NCBI GenBank assembly: GCA_021734595.1
Contig: JAIPIO010000001.1
Span: 1 to 60,726 of the forward strand
Direction: 5' to 3'
DNA: 60,726 nucleotides
Source of the DNA: Kiritimatiellales bacterium
GTDB taxonomy: Bacteria > Verrucomicrobiota > Kiritimatiellia > Kiritimatiellales > Pontiellaceae
Position numbers and translations under genes: made by a program. The notes below the pieces were generated by a model. That model was not told where the DNA came from and made no database searches. It saw nothing but the letters and a program-made list of their open reading frames with translations. Shown piece by piece: positions 40,469 through 48,095 of this stretch (position 1 is its first letter; each line of letters opens with the position of its first letter).

Positions 40469-41851
40469 TCATCCAAACTTCAACATCGCCCGGAATGCAT
40501 CAACGTTCATTTTCAGCTCTTCCAGGTTTTTGATCTTCAACAACCTGCGGATAAAATAGGCGGGGCGGAAGTAGAATTTTGTATAGGCCTTTTTGTAATA
40601 GGCCTTGATGGTTTCCGGCGGCAAATCGGGAAGATTCATCAACGGCTTCGACAAATCAAAGTCCGACCAGCCTTCGGCCAGCAGCCAGCCCTTTTCGTTG
40701 GCCTCACGGTACATGGCCGTGCCCGGATAAGGGGTGGCAATATTAAAGATTGCGATATCCGGTTTCACTTTAATGGCATACCGGATGGTTTTCTGCAGAT
40801 CGGACTCGGTTTCTCCGGGATTGCCGACCATAAATGCCGCCCGGACGTTCATTCCCGCCCTTTGCGCCACCCCAATCGCCTCCTCGTTTTTTGCTGGATC
40901 CGTTCGCTTGTTCAGCGATTGGAGTATCCGGGCGCTGCCCGACTCGATTCCATAGCTAATCTGATGACACCCCGCTTTTTTCATCAGTTTCAGCAGTTCC
41001 TCATTCACCGTGTCCGTGCGGGCAAAACAGCTCCAGGTAAGGTCGACCTTTTCATCGATCAGAATCCGGCAGAATTCTTCCACCACCCGTTTGATTGCCG
41101 TAAACGTGTCGTCGTAGAAACTGATTTCGCGGATTCCGTATTTTTCCTTCAGATGCAGGATTTCGTCGGCAATGCGCCGAGCCGTCAGCACCCGCACCTT
41201 CCGACCCAGCATTTCCGGGTAGCAGAACGTGCAGCGCCCGGGACAGCCCCTTGATGCAATAAACCCGATGGCCGGCTTGCGGCGGTAGCTTCCCAGGGCG
41301 GAAAAATACCTGTCCATCGGCAGCTTGTGGTAGGCCAGCATCGGCTGCGTGGTCACATCGTACAGATCCGGCGACTGCGCAGTATGCAGCGCCTTTCCGC
41401 CCTCTTTGTACGACAAATTAAATATTTCCGACGGCAGAATTCCGGTTACAAGATCAAGCAGCGGTTTTTCGCCTTCGTTGCGTATGATATAATCAACGTA
41501 TGGTTTCTGAATCAGCTCCTCATGAAAAACTGTCGGATGCACCCCTCCGAGAATGATTGGTTTTTCAGGAAACGCCGCTTTGATGCTCCGCGCAATTTCC
41601 AGCGCATTGTCAATTGCCACCGTAGTTGATGTAATCCCGACCCACTGGTAATCATCCGTCACGCGCACCACAATGCTGTCCAAAGAGAGGTGCTCGGCCT
41701 CGGCATCCAGCACATCGCACTCGACCCCGTTCTTCTCCAGCACGGCGGCCAGCAAAGCGAGGCCGAAAGGCGGCGTGCAGCTGCCGATCTTCCCCCATAT
41801 ATTGTCGTCAGCCAGCAGCGTGCGGGGAGGATTAATAAGTAAAACCGCCAT
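40469..41851 (-). CDS. B12-binding-domain radical SAM protein
   Basis: The 460-residue protein starts at ATG 41851. It combines an N-terminal Rossmann-like cobalamin-binding domain (LLINPPRTLL, TPPFGLALLAAVLEKNG, VGITSTTVAID) with a radical SAM core whose [4Fe-4S] motif is CPGRCTFC (C203, C207, C210). It resembles the HpnJ/BchE-type group that modifies lipids, hopanoids or other small molecules, often by methylation or ring chemistry. Its place ahead of GT39, GT2 and a methyltransferase suggests lipid or glycolipid modification. The lone substrate clue is context. Confidence 0.88.
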   Translation of the reverse strand: MAVLLINPPRTLLADDNIWGKIGSCTPPFGLALLAAVLEKNGVECDVLDAEAEHLSLDSIVVRVTDDYQWVGITSTTVAIDNALEIARSIKAAFPEKPIILGGVHPTVFHEELIQKPYVDYIIRNEGEKPLLDLVTGILPSEIFNLSYKEGGKALHTAQSPDLYDVTTQPMLAYHKLPMDRYFSALGSYRRKPAIGFIASRGCPGRCTFCYPEMLGRKVRVLTARRIADEILHLKEKYGIREISFYDDTFTAIKRVVEEFCRILIDEKVDLTWSCFARTDTVNEELLKLMKKAGCHQISYGIESGSARILQSLNKRTDPAKNEEAIGVAQRAGMNVRAAFMVGNPGETESDLQKTIRYAIKVKPDIAIFNIATPYPGTAMYREANEKGWLLAEGWSDFDLSKPLMNLPDLPPETIKAYYKKAYTKFYFRPAYFIRRLLKIKNLEELKMNVDAFRAMLKFG

Positions 41852-41955
41852 CCAGCACCTTCCCATCCCTTTGGGATAATCAATTGGATTCAAGAATGGC
41901 AGTTCCCTTCAACATACGCAAGCCGCCGGTTCAACAACGCCGCAGGTCTTCGCCC

Positions 41956-42022
41956 TTCCAATGATTGGAAAATCAATCGATGTTTTTTCCAAGGACCGGA
42001 AAAAAAGTTCCAATGGCTGGAA
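41956..42022. repeat. Three-site TTCCA-N5-TGGAA array upstream of the glycan operon
   Basis: Exact copies lie at 41956-41970 (ATGAT) and 42008-42022 (ATGGC), with one ending CGGAA at 41987-42001. Spacings are 31 and 21 bp, and the closer pair is separated by AAAAAG. The array lies about 105-170 bp upstream of the radical SAM start and next to the stop of the membrane protein gene ending at 42026. Confidence 0.85.
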
Positions 42023-42025
42023 CTT

Positions 42026-43096
42026 TCAAGGGCTAGGTTGCGCCCGGTGAATTCGCGCTATCAAATCCAGTCGCTTATCCACCGTCAATGGCGGTACCGA
42101 CTGGAAAAAAAGTTCGTGATATTCCCCGGATTCGGAATTTTCCAAGCGAACCTCAACAAAAGACCTTTTGTTGTCTACCGTCCATAGCCCAAACATCATG
42201 TCGAATTCTTCCTGCGAACAAAATCCCACCTGCGAATAATTTCGATCTGCAAATCTTATTAGGTTCGAAGATAATGTGAATCTGTGCTCGAAACGAAATC
42301 TGTAATCCTCCTCCAGATTCGAGATTCCAAATGCGGACGAGAACATGCGATAGATCGGTTCTCCTTGTTGCATAAGCGTGTTTCGGTAAATTTTTTCGTT
42401 CTTCCGTTCCATGAAGTCGCACCATACCGTTCCATCTTTAAATGTATGAAGATTATTTGTGCTGAGAGTGGGTACAGGGATGACATATCCATAGATCTCG
42501 GCCTCTCTCCATCCCTCAGGCATCTCAACCTGCAATCGTGTCGCGGGCACATCAATGATCATAATCTGGTGGTCTGTCACAGTGTGACTCCAATAAGCTA
42601 CAGACCCAATTATCCCGACAATCGCAACAACATATGTTGCCAGACTGATCCAGAACCAGGTTTTCCCTCCCGGGCGGTTCATGTAACGGCTGAAAGGGCG
42701 ACTCAGACAGATTGCCAGAAGAAGCACCGTTGCAGTTAAGGATCCTGCTACACTTTCTGCGCTGTTTTTCGGCGAATAAGGTCCCCAGGTCCAATAAGAA
42801 ACAAGCGGCTTGAACAATCCAACAATCAGAAGTATCAACCAAAGCTTTCGTGCCCAGTTTCGGCGCAAAAACAAACCTACTGACAGAGGCAATTGTCCCA
42901 AAAGACAAACTGCTGCCACATAGGCAAATATTACCGCCGTCAGCCAGACCGGAAAAATAATTTGAGTTTGCGGCAGGAATCGAAGCATTTTCACAATGCT
43001 CCACAGCGCAATGCCGGCGATTGAGACCGCCAGCAATTTTACCAGCAATCCGCCAATGCGCCCCCAGCCCGATCTTTCTTTTTTATCGTCCCTCAT
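42026..43096 (-). CDS. Multi-pass membrane protein of unknown function
   Basis: The product (about 356 residues, ATG 43096) has about five membrane helices in its first half (LLVKLLAVSIAGIALWSIV, LTAVIFAYVAAVCLLGQ, LWLILLIVGLFKPLV, SLTATVLLLAICLS, FWISLATYVVAIVGIIGSVA). A soluble C-terminal domain follows (VEMPEGWREAEIYGYVIP to VPPLTVDKRLDLIARIHR). No family is recognised. Its promoter region carries a three-site palindrome array. Codon use looks somewhat more AT-rich than the neighbours, which may hint at later acquisition. Confidence 0.65.
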   Translation of the reverse strand: MRDDKKERSGWGRIGGLLVKLLAVSIAGIALWSIVKMLRFLPQTQIIFPVWLTAVIFAYVAAVCLLGQLPLSVGLFLRRNWARKLWLILLIVGLFKPLVSYWTWGPYSPKNSAESVAGSLTATVLLLAICLSRPFSRYMNRPGGKTWFWISLATYVVAIVGIIGSVAYWSHTVTDHQIMIIDVPATRLQVEMPEGWREAEIYGYVIPVPTLSTNNLHTFKDGTVWCDFMERKNEKIYRNTLMQQGEPIYRMFSSAFGISNLEEDYRFRFEHRFTLSSNLIRFADRNYSQVGFCSQEEFDMMFGLWTVDNKRSFVEVRLENSESGEYHELFFQSVPPLTVDKRLDLIARIHRAQPSP

Positions 43097-43136
43097 ATTT
43101 TTACGGTAACCATGCAATCAGGATTGTCGGAACAGC

Positions 43137-43203
43137 GTTCAATGGTTGGAAGTCCCGATTCCCCTTTTTCCAAGGATTGGAAAAAAAGTTCCAAGGGTTG
43201 GAA
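43137..43203. repeat. Three-site TTCCA-N5-TGGAA array
   Basis: A degenerate copy (one base lost in the left arm) ends at 43151. Exact copies lie at 43168-43182 (AGGAT) and 43189-43203 (AGGGT). Aligned by the right arm, spacings are 31 and 21 bp, with AAAAAG between the last two. The array is 41-107 bp upstream of the membrane protein start and just after the thioredoxin-like gene. Confidence 0.85.
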
Positions 43204-43214
43204 CCCGCGCCGCC

Positions 43215-43904
43215 CTATTTCTTTTTGCGCTTCTTTTTTCCTTTCTTAGGAGATTCCCGCAGCGGCGCGTTGCGGAAGCCTTCGAGCTTTTCGATGTAGA
43301 CTTCAGGCGTCCATTCCTTGTCACACCCACCGATGCGGCCAAGGTTCTTGCCGTCGGGCGAAATCAGAAAGGCGCAGGGATAGCCCGAACAGGGAAACCC
43401 CTTTTTGAGTTCGGGATATTTCTTTGCCCAATGCTCCCCATCGCTTTTCTTGGAAAAGTCGGCCATGAAAAGCACGAGATTCCCCTTGGCATAATCCCTG
43501 AACTCACTTTTGTTGAGGATATTATCTTCCAGTATCACGCAGTAGCCACACCATGCAGGAGCGGTGTAAAGCAACAGGATCGGCAGATCATATTCTTTGG
43601 CCTCGGCCTGTACTTTTTCATAGTCCGTCAGCCACCTCGAACTGCGTTCTTTCAACCGCTGCGCCTTGAGTCGCTCTTCCATATTCCGCAGGTGCTGAGC
43701 TATGTACTCTTGGTCGGCCTCGGAAAGCTTATCAATCTCAAACGGGTGGATTTTCCGAGTGCGGGCAATCTTCAGGAAAACGATATCGTCCTTCACCCGT
43801 TGTAGCTCCGCCTCCACCGTCTTGCCCTCGGCATTCGTCCAGACCCGCGCCTGGACACCAACGGCAAAACAAAACAGTAAGGCTGCTATGGAAATTTCCC
43901 TCAT
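43215..43904 (-). CDS. Exported SHD1-thioredoxin-like fusion protein
   Basis: The 229-residue protein has a signal peptide (SIAALLFCFAVGVQA), then an SHD1-like beta domain (ARVWTNAEGKTVEAELQRV to KIHPFEIDKL, residues 20-60). A charged helix precedes a thioredoxin fold whose active site is CGYC (C119-C122) in YTAPAWCGYCVILE. It ends in a Lys-rich tail. SHD1 plus thioredoxin is a combination I associate with PVC bacteria. A periplasmic disulfide reductase or isomerase role is likely. The four-helix-bundle gene ends 17 bases upstream. Confidence 0.8.
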   Translation of the reverse strand: MREISIAALLFCFAVGVQARVWTNAEGKTVEAELQRVKDDIVFLKIARTRKIHPFEIDKLSEADQEYIAQHLRNMEERLKAQRLKERSSRWLTDYEKVQAEAKEYDLPILLLYTAPAWCGYCVILEDNILNKSEFRDYAKGNLVLFMADFSKKSDGEHWAKKYPELKKGFPCSGYPCAFLISPDGKNLGRIGGCDKEWTPEVYIEKLEGFRNAPLRESPKKGKKKRKKK

Positions 43905-43920
43905 GACCTTCCCTCCCAAA

Positions 43921-44661
43921 TCAGATGTTTACGACCCCATTGCACTCGGGATAGCCCGAACAACCCCAAAACTGCTTTCCGGCGTTTTCACCGTTGCGCG
44001 CGGTGCGCAGCACCATCGCTTTTCCGCACTTTGGACATGGCGGGATTTGCTCCGCCGAACCACCGGCCTTCTTGCGGCTGCGCTCGGCCAATCGTGCGGT
44101 GGCGAGCTGCTCGCTATAGCCGCCCTCTTCGACAAACTGCGCCTCCAACGCGGCAATCTGCTGGTCGAGCAGATAGTTGGTCTGGTTGATCAGGCAGATA
44201 AGCGCATTTGCCCGAATCACCGGCTTCTCGTGATCCAGCCATTTTGCATAAAGAGTGTAGCGCTGCTGATCCGACAAACCAGTCAGATCCGACGGATTGG
44301 ACGGATCGTTCCTGAATTGCCGCGGAACGTTCCGCACTTCCATCGATTCGGGGTCGTCGGGCTCCCATTTTCGAAGGTGGCGGTGGCGCAGATAGTCTTC
44401 ATAATCGAGCAGGAGTTCCTCCAGGCTGGAACGGGCAACGTTGACGAGTCGCAACTCGGTCTGGCTTGAAGTGGCAGAGGCACGGCTACCTTCCGCTATG
44501 TTCTGCCGCCCGCTTCTCGCGGCCTGCACCATTTGGTCGACCGTGCGGGAGCGGGAATCGACGAACTTTTCACAAAACCAGACCGTTGCATCATAGATGA
44601 TCGTCGCGGTTTGGAATGTAGCCAACTTCCTGTACCCACCGCTTGGCCGCAGCTTGCCCAT
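43921..44661 (-). CDS. Four-helix-bundle protein with C-terminal zinc ribbon
   Basis: The N-terminal 150 residues resemble the family that shares the 23S rRNA-intervening-sequence four-helix bundle (AARSGRQNIAEGSR, ELRLVNVARSSLEELLLDYEDYL). The C-terminus is a topoisomerase-IA-type C4 zinc ribbon (CPKCGKAMVLRTARNGENAG then FWGCSGYPEC). The 246-residue combination corresponds to the four helix bundle suffix type. Binding to nucleic acid is likely from the ribbon; the biological role is unknown. A short repeat is translated in the middle (NDPSNPSDLTGL) and also occurs inverted upstream at 44681-44717. Confidence 0.75.
   Translation of the reverse strand: MGKLRPSGGYRKLATFQTATIIYDATVWFCEKFVDSRSRTVDQMVQAARSGRQNIAEGSRASATSSQTELRLVNVARSSLEELLLDYEDYLRHRHLRKWEPDDPESMEVRNVPRQFRNDPSNPSDLTGLSDQQRYTLYAKWLDHEKPVIRANALICLINQTNYLLDQQIAALEAQFVEEGGYSEQLATARLAERSRKKAGGSAEQIPPCPKCGKAMVLRTARNGENAGKQFWGCSGYPECNGVVNI
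44282..44309. repeat. Short GATCCG-rich repeat inside the four-helix gene (copy 1)
   Basis: This stretch is an inverted copy, with about four mismatches in 27 bases, of the stretch at 44691-44717. It is translated as part of NDPSNPSDLTGL. One copy is in the gene and the other in its upstream gap. Confidence 0.55.
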
Positions 44662-44680
44662 TGGCCCTCCTTAAAGATGA

Positions 44681-44717
44681 TCAGACGGATCCGACCGATC
44701 CGTCCGATCTGACTGTC
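44681..44717. repeat. Short GATCCG-rich repeat upstream of the four-helix gene (copy 2)
   Basis: It forms an imperfect palindrome (CAGACGGATC with GTCCGATCTG) at the junction between the four-helix gene start and the SPFH gene stop, and matches the copy at 44282-44309 in inverse orientation. It could fold as a hairpin ending the SPFH transcript. Confidence 0.55.
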
Positions 44718-46413
44718 ACTTCCTCTTCTTCAATTGCTGCGCCCCGCCGAGCTCGGCAAAGCCGGTTTTTTCGAGGTCGGTCCAAAGCGTGCCGTCGCCG
44801 GCGTGGATGATGTTGACTTTCATCCCTGGATTGAGCGTATCGGCAAAGATCCAGCGCGCATAGGCGACGGGATCGCCGAAGGCGGCGGTCTTGAGCTGCA
44901 GGCCGTTGGCTTTTTCGCCCTCGACCTTTTCAAGAGCCGAGGCCGTGGCCTGTCCAAGTACGCGCACCTTGTCGGCTTCAATTGCGGCCGTCAGCTTTTT
45001 GATTTCCGCTGCCTTCTTGAGCGTTTCGGCCTGGATCTGCGCAACCTGTTTATCGAGATCGGCTTCAATCTCGGCCTTGAGCTTTTCGGTCTCCTGCATC
45101 ACCTGCTCTCCGCTCTGCTCAATCAGCGCAAGTTGGGTATTCAGTTCGGCCTCTTTGCGGGCAGTGTTCTGCCGTTCCTTATTGGTGAGATCCTGCTCCA
45201 CCGCGATGCTCGACATCTGAATCGGCGCGCGGATCTCGTCGGGCACTTCGACGTGCCGGATGAGTGCGTTGTATACCTTGATGTCCTTGCCGCCGAGCGT
45301 CTGCTCAAGCGACGCGGTAAGGTCATCCTGGAACTGTTCGCGGCCTTCGCCGACGATAAAGTCCTTGGCGCGGTATTCCGAACCCTTGTTGCGCGAAATA
45401 GAGGTGATCTGCGGCATGATAATCTTGTCGACCACCTTGGGCAGGTCGCCGTAGCGCAGGAATATTCCAGCAATACTCTCGGGCTCGAATTCAAATTCAA
45501 CCGTCATATCGAGGCTAATCGGAAATCCATCGCGTGACGGGAAACTGACCAGCTCCATCAGGTTCATTTCGCCATCCGAGAGCGGCGCAGGAGCCATATC
45601 GGCCAGCGGTTTTCCGTCATCGAACTCGGCAAGTTGTCCGCGCTTTAATTTGGGCCTGATGGATGACGCCCGTTTGCTGAAATAGTCGGCGCGTTGCGCC
45701 TCCTGTTTCTGAAGTGTATTCGCCTGCAAGGCCTGCAGCGCCTCGTTCTGGCCGAGCTGCCGCGCCTTGGTCACCACTTTACTGCCTTCCTGCCCCACCA
45801 AAGAAACTTGATTAATACCAATTTCGAGCACATCGACTTGATACTCCTTTGGGTTAACATAGTAGAGCCCCGGCTGGAGAACGTCCTTGCGAACCCCCTT
45901 CTGCTTCGCATTGGCAAACTGCCCGCTGGGTGCCTGCTCACCTGAGAGCGAGGTGATCACCCCGGCATAGCCGATCGGAATACTGATCGCATCGACGATC
46001 TCGACATTATAGCCGTAGGGATTCATCCGGTATTTCCCTGGGCCCAGCACACTCCGCCAAATGCCCTTCTGTCCTCGTTCGGCAATAAATTCGCCCTCAG
46101 GCAGTTTTCCCCCAACCTTGGAAGTTACGATGCCAACCTTGCCCGGCTCAATGATCGTCACATCGACAACCTCGTGGTCGTAGAAGATCGGGTTTAGGAA
46201 GTGGCGCCCTTCACCGAGGGTCTCCTCCCAAATCCCTTTCTGTCCTTTCCGGGCGAGAATCTGCTCCGGTTCGAGCGGATCGCCGTTCTTGGCGGTGATG
46301 ATGGCCATCTTATTCAGGCCGACATAGAAGCGGCAGAAGCCCCATTGCCAGAACAGCTGAAGGAGAACTATGACGAGAACGATTGCGGCTATGAATTTAA
46401 TGATGTTCTTCAT
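44716..46413 (-). CDS. SPFH/Band-7 protein with triple N-terminal repeat (second copy)
   Basis: The 565-residue protein has an N-terminal membrane anchor (IIKFIAAIVLVIVLLQLFW). Three repeats follow at about residues 33-75, 90-132 and 147-187, each with the pattern Gly-rich start, GQKGI and NP. An SPFH domain follows at about 280-430, then an Ala/Glu/Lys-rich coiled coil (about 400-520). SPFH proteins build oligomeric membrane microdomains (flotillin/prohibitin/HflKC-like). Its start overlaps the stop of the paralogous upstream gene by four bases, so the two are probably made together and may form a mixed ring. Confidence 0.85.
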   Translation of the reverse strand: MKNIIKFIAAIVLVIVLLQLFWQWGFCRFYVGLNKMAIITAKNGDPLEPEQILARKGQKGIWEETLGEGRHFLNPIFYDHEVVDVTIIEPGKVGIVTSKVGGKLPEGEFIAERGQKGIWRSVLGPGKYRMNPYGYNVEIVDAISIPIGYAGVITSLSGEQAPSGQFANAKQKGVRKDVLQPGLYYVNPKEYQVDVLEIGINQVSLVGQEGSKVVTKARQLGQNEALQALQANTLQKQEAQRADYFSKRASSIRPKLKRGQLAEFDDGKPLADMAPAPLSDGEMNLMELVSFPSRDGFPISLDMTVEFEFEPESIAGIFLRYGDLPKVVDKIIMPQITSISRNKGSEYRAKDFIVGEGREQFQDDLTASLEQTLGGKDIKVYNALIRHVEVPDEIRAPIQMSSIAVEQDLTNKERQNTARKEAELNTQLALIEQSGEQVMQETEKLKAEIEADLDKQVAQIQAETLKKAAEIKKLTAAIEADKVRVLGQATASALEKVEGEKANGLQLKTAAFGDPVAYARWIFADTLNPGMKVNIIHAGDGTLWTDLEKTGFAELGGAQQLKKRK

Positions 46414-47927
46414 TTGGCACCTCCTTTCGCGGGAGCAAACGTGTTGAAGATTTCGCCCACCCCATCCTTATCGGAGCTGAGTACAGAGTTAACTTGCGGG
46501 GCGATTTTTTCATAGAGCGTGTAGCGGGCAAAGTTGTCGGCACCTCCCAGCGCCTTCACGCGGTTTTCAAGCACGACGGCCTCGGCCTCGTTTTGCGCCT
46601 TGATGGCATCCTTCTCCCCGTCGGCGGTAAGCACGATGGCTTCCGACTGGAAGAGTGCGGCCTCGTATTCCACCTTGGCCACATCCAGTTCTTTCTGAGC
46701 GGAAATAAGCCGTACAGCCTGGTCCTGCTCCGCATCGATCACGGCGCGGATACGCTTGGTGTCGGCCTCGACCTTTTCGCGGTTCTGGACGGCAAGCATC
46801 TCCTGCTTGGTCAGTTCGGCCTGCGATATGGCCTGCACAATCTGCTGCTCGTATTTCGCGGCATCCTGCACGGCCAGCTCGCGGTCGCGATTGATGCTGG
46901 CGATTTCGTCGGGAACAATGATTTTGCTCACCATCACTGCCTTGATATCGATGCCCCATCCCTTCGACTTGGCGCGCAGGTGGGCTTCCAGATCGCTCTG
47001 GAACTTCTGGCGCGTCTCCCCGACGATAAAGTTGACTGCCGGATGCTTGCTGCCCTCAATGCGGCTGAATCCGCGGGCACGCGGCAGGATCAACTTTTTA
47101 ATGACGTCGCCCATATCGCCAACGCGGTGTGTCAGGAAGGCCGCTTCGTCACGTTCAATGCCATATTCGATCCGGCCCTCGACCGTGACGGTAAAACCGT
47201 CCATGGTCAGGAAATTGATCACATCCTTGCCGGACATCTTGAAGAGCTGGCTCTGAATGTTCACCTCGACGACGTTGTTCATGTAGGGGTTGAGGTAGTG
47301 CGTGCCGGGATCGAGCAGCCAACTGGATACCCCCTTGAGGCCTTCGCCCACCATGAAGGTGTTGCGTACCTCGGGGGGCAACTCGTTGTTGAGCACATCT
47401 TGGCCGGTCAGGGCCGTCACGACGCCGACGTGGCCGGGCGTAATGTTGATGGCGGCAAATAGTGCGACGTGGAAGGCATAGGGATTGATGCGGTATTTAC
47501 CAGGCCGCAGAATTTCCTGCATGATGCCGCGCTGGCCATCCTCTGCAATAATTTTTCCAGGAGGAAGCTCGTCGCCGTAAAGGCGGGTCATCACACCGAG
47601 CTTACCGGCGGGCACATCGAGAATGCGCTCCATCCGCCAACTCCACGTGTAGGGATTGCGGAAATAACGGCCTTCGGAAAGCACATCGAGCTGGATGCCC
47701 TTCTGTCCCTCCTCCAGCGCGATCACTTGGCCGGGCGGCAGGTTGTCGCCCGTTTTGCGGATCAGCACCGCAATCTCGCCCGCGCCCGGTTCAATCCGGC
47801 AGAAAAACCAGAAAAAGACAACCAGCGCGATGATCGGGCCGATAACCAGCACCGGAATAAACGGCAAGGCGGAAATGTTTGGTATTCTTCTCCGCTCCGG
47901 CGGCCTGAATTCAATTGGATCACTCAT
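46410..47927 (-). CDS. SPFH/Band-7 protein with triple N-terminal repeat (first copy)
   Basis: The 505-residue paralog of the downstream gene has a membrane anchor at about residues 20-42 (LPFIPVLVIGPIIALVVFFW), three repeats at 47-93, 106-150 and 164-215 (e.g. GKLGVMTRLYGDELPPGK, RPGKYRINPY), an SPFH domain at about 225-380 and a long coiled coil to 480. The repeat unit GQ(K/R)GI...PG.Y..NPY is shared by both proteins. No YbbK-type NfeD partner is nearby. The gene diverges from pgm with 168 bp between starts. Confidence 0.85.
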   Translation of the reverse strand: MSDPIEFRPPERRRIPNISALPFIPVLVIGPIIALVVFFWFFCRIEPGAGEIAVLIRKTGDNLPPGQVIALEEGQKGIQLDVLSEGRYFRNPYTWSWRMERILDVPAGKLGVMTRLYGDELPPGKIIAEDGQRGIMQEILRPGKYRINPYAFHVALFAAINITPGHVGVVTALTGQDVLNNELPPEVRNTFMVGEGLKGVSSWLLDPGTHYLNPYMNNVVEVNIQSQLFKMSGKDVINFLTMDGFTVTVEGRIEYGIERDEAAFLTHRVGDMGDVIKKLILPRARGFSRIEGSKHPAVNFIVGETRQKFQSDLEAHLRAKSKGWGIDIKAVMVSKIIVPDEIASINRDRELAVQDAAKYEQQIVQAISQAELTKQEMLAVQNREKVEADTKRIRAVIDAEQDQAVRLISAQKELDVAKVEYEAALFQSEAIVLTADGEKDAIKAQNEAEAVVLENRVKALGGADNFARYTLYEKIAPQVNSVLSSDKDGVGEIFNTFAPAKGGAK

Positions 47928-48095
47928 TGATGTACCCCTTTCTATGTGTAGAAACTAGCTTAGCAAGCGGTTAGTCAAACAACTACAAAAAACACCTCAT
48001 TTTATAATAAGGACACAGGAATATTTTATGTAGAAACCGTTGTGCAACCCCGCCCACTCTGTTAAGCAGTAGCAGTTTTCGATAAGGAATTTATT

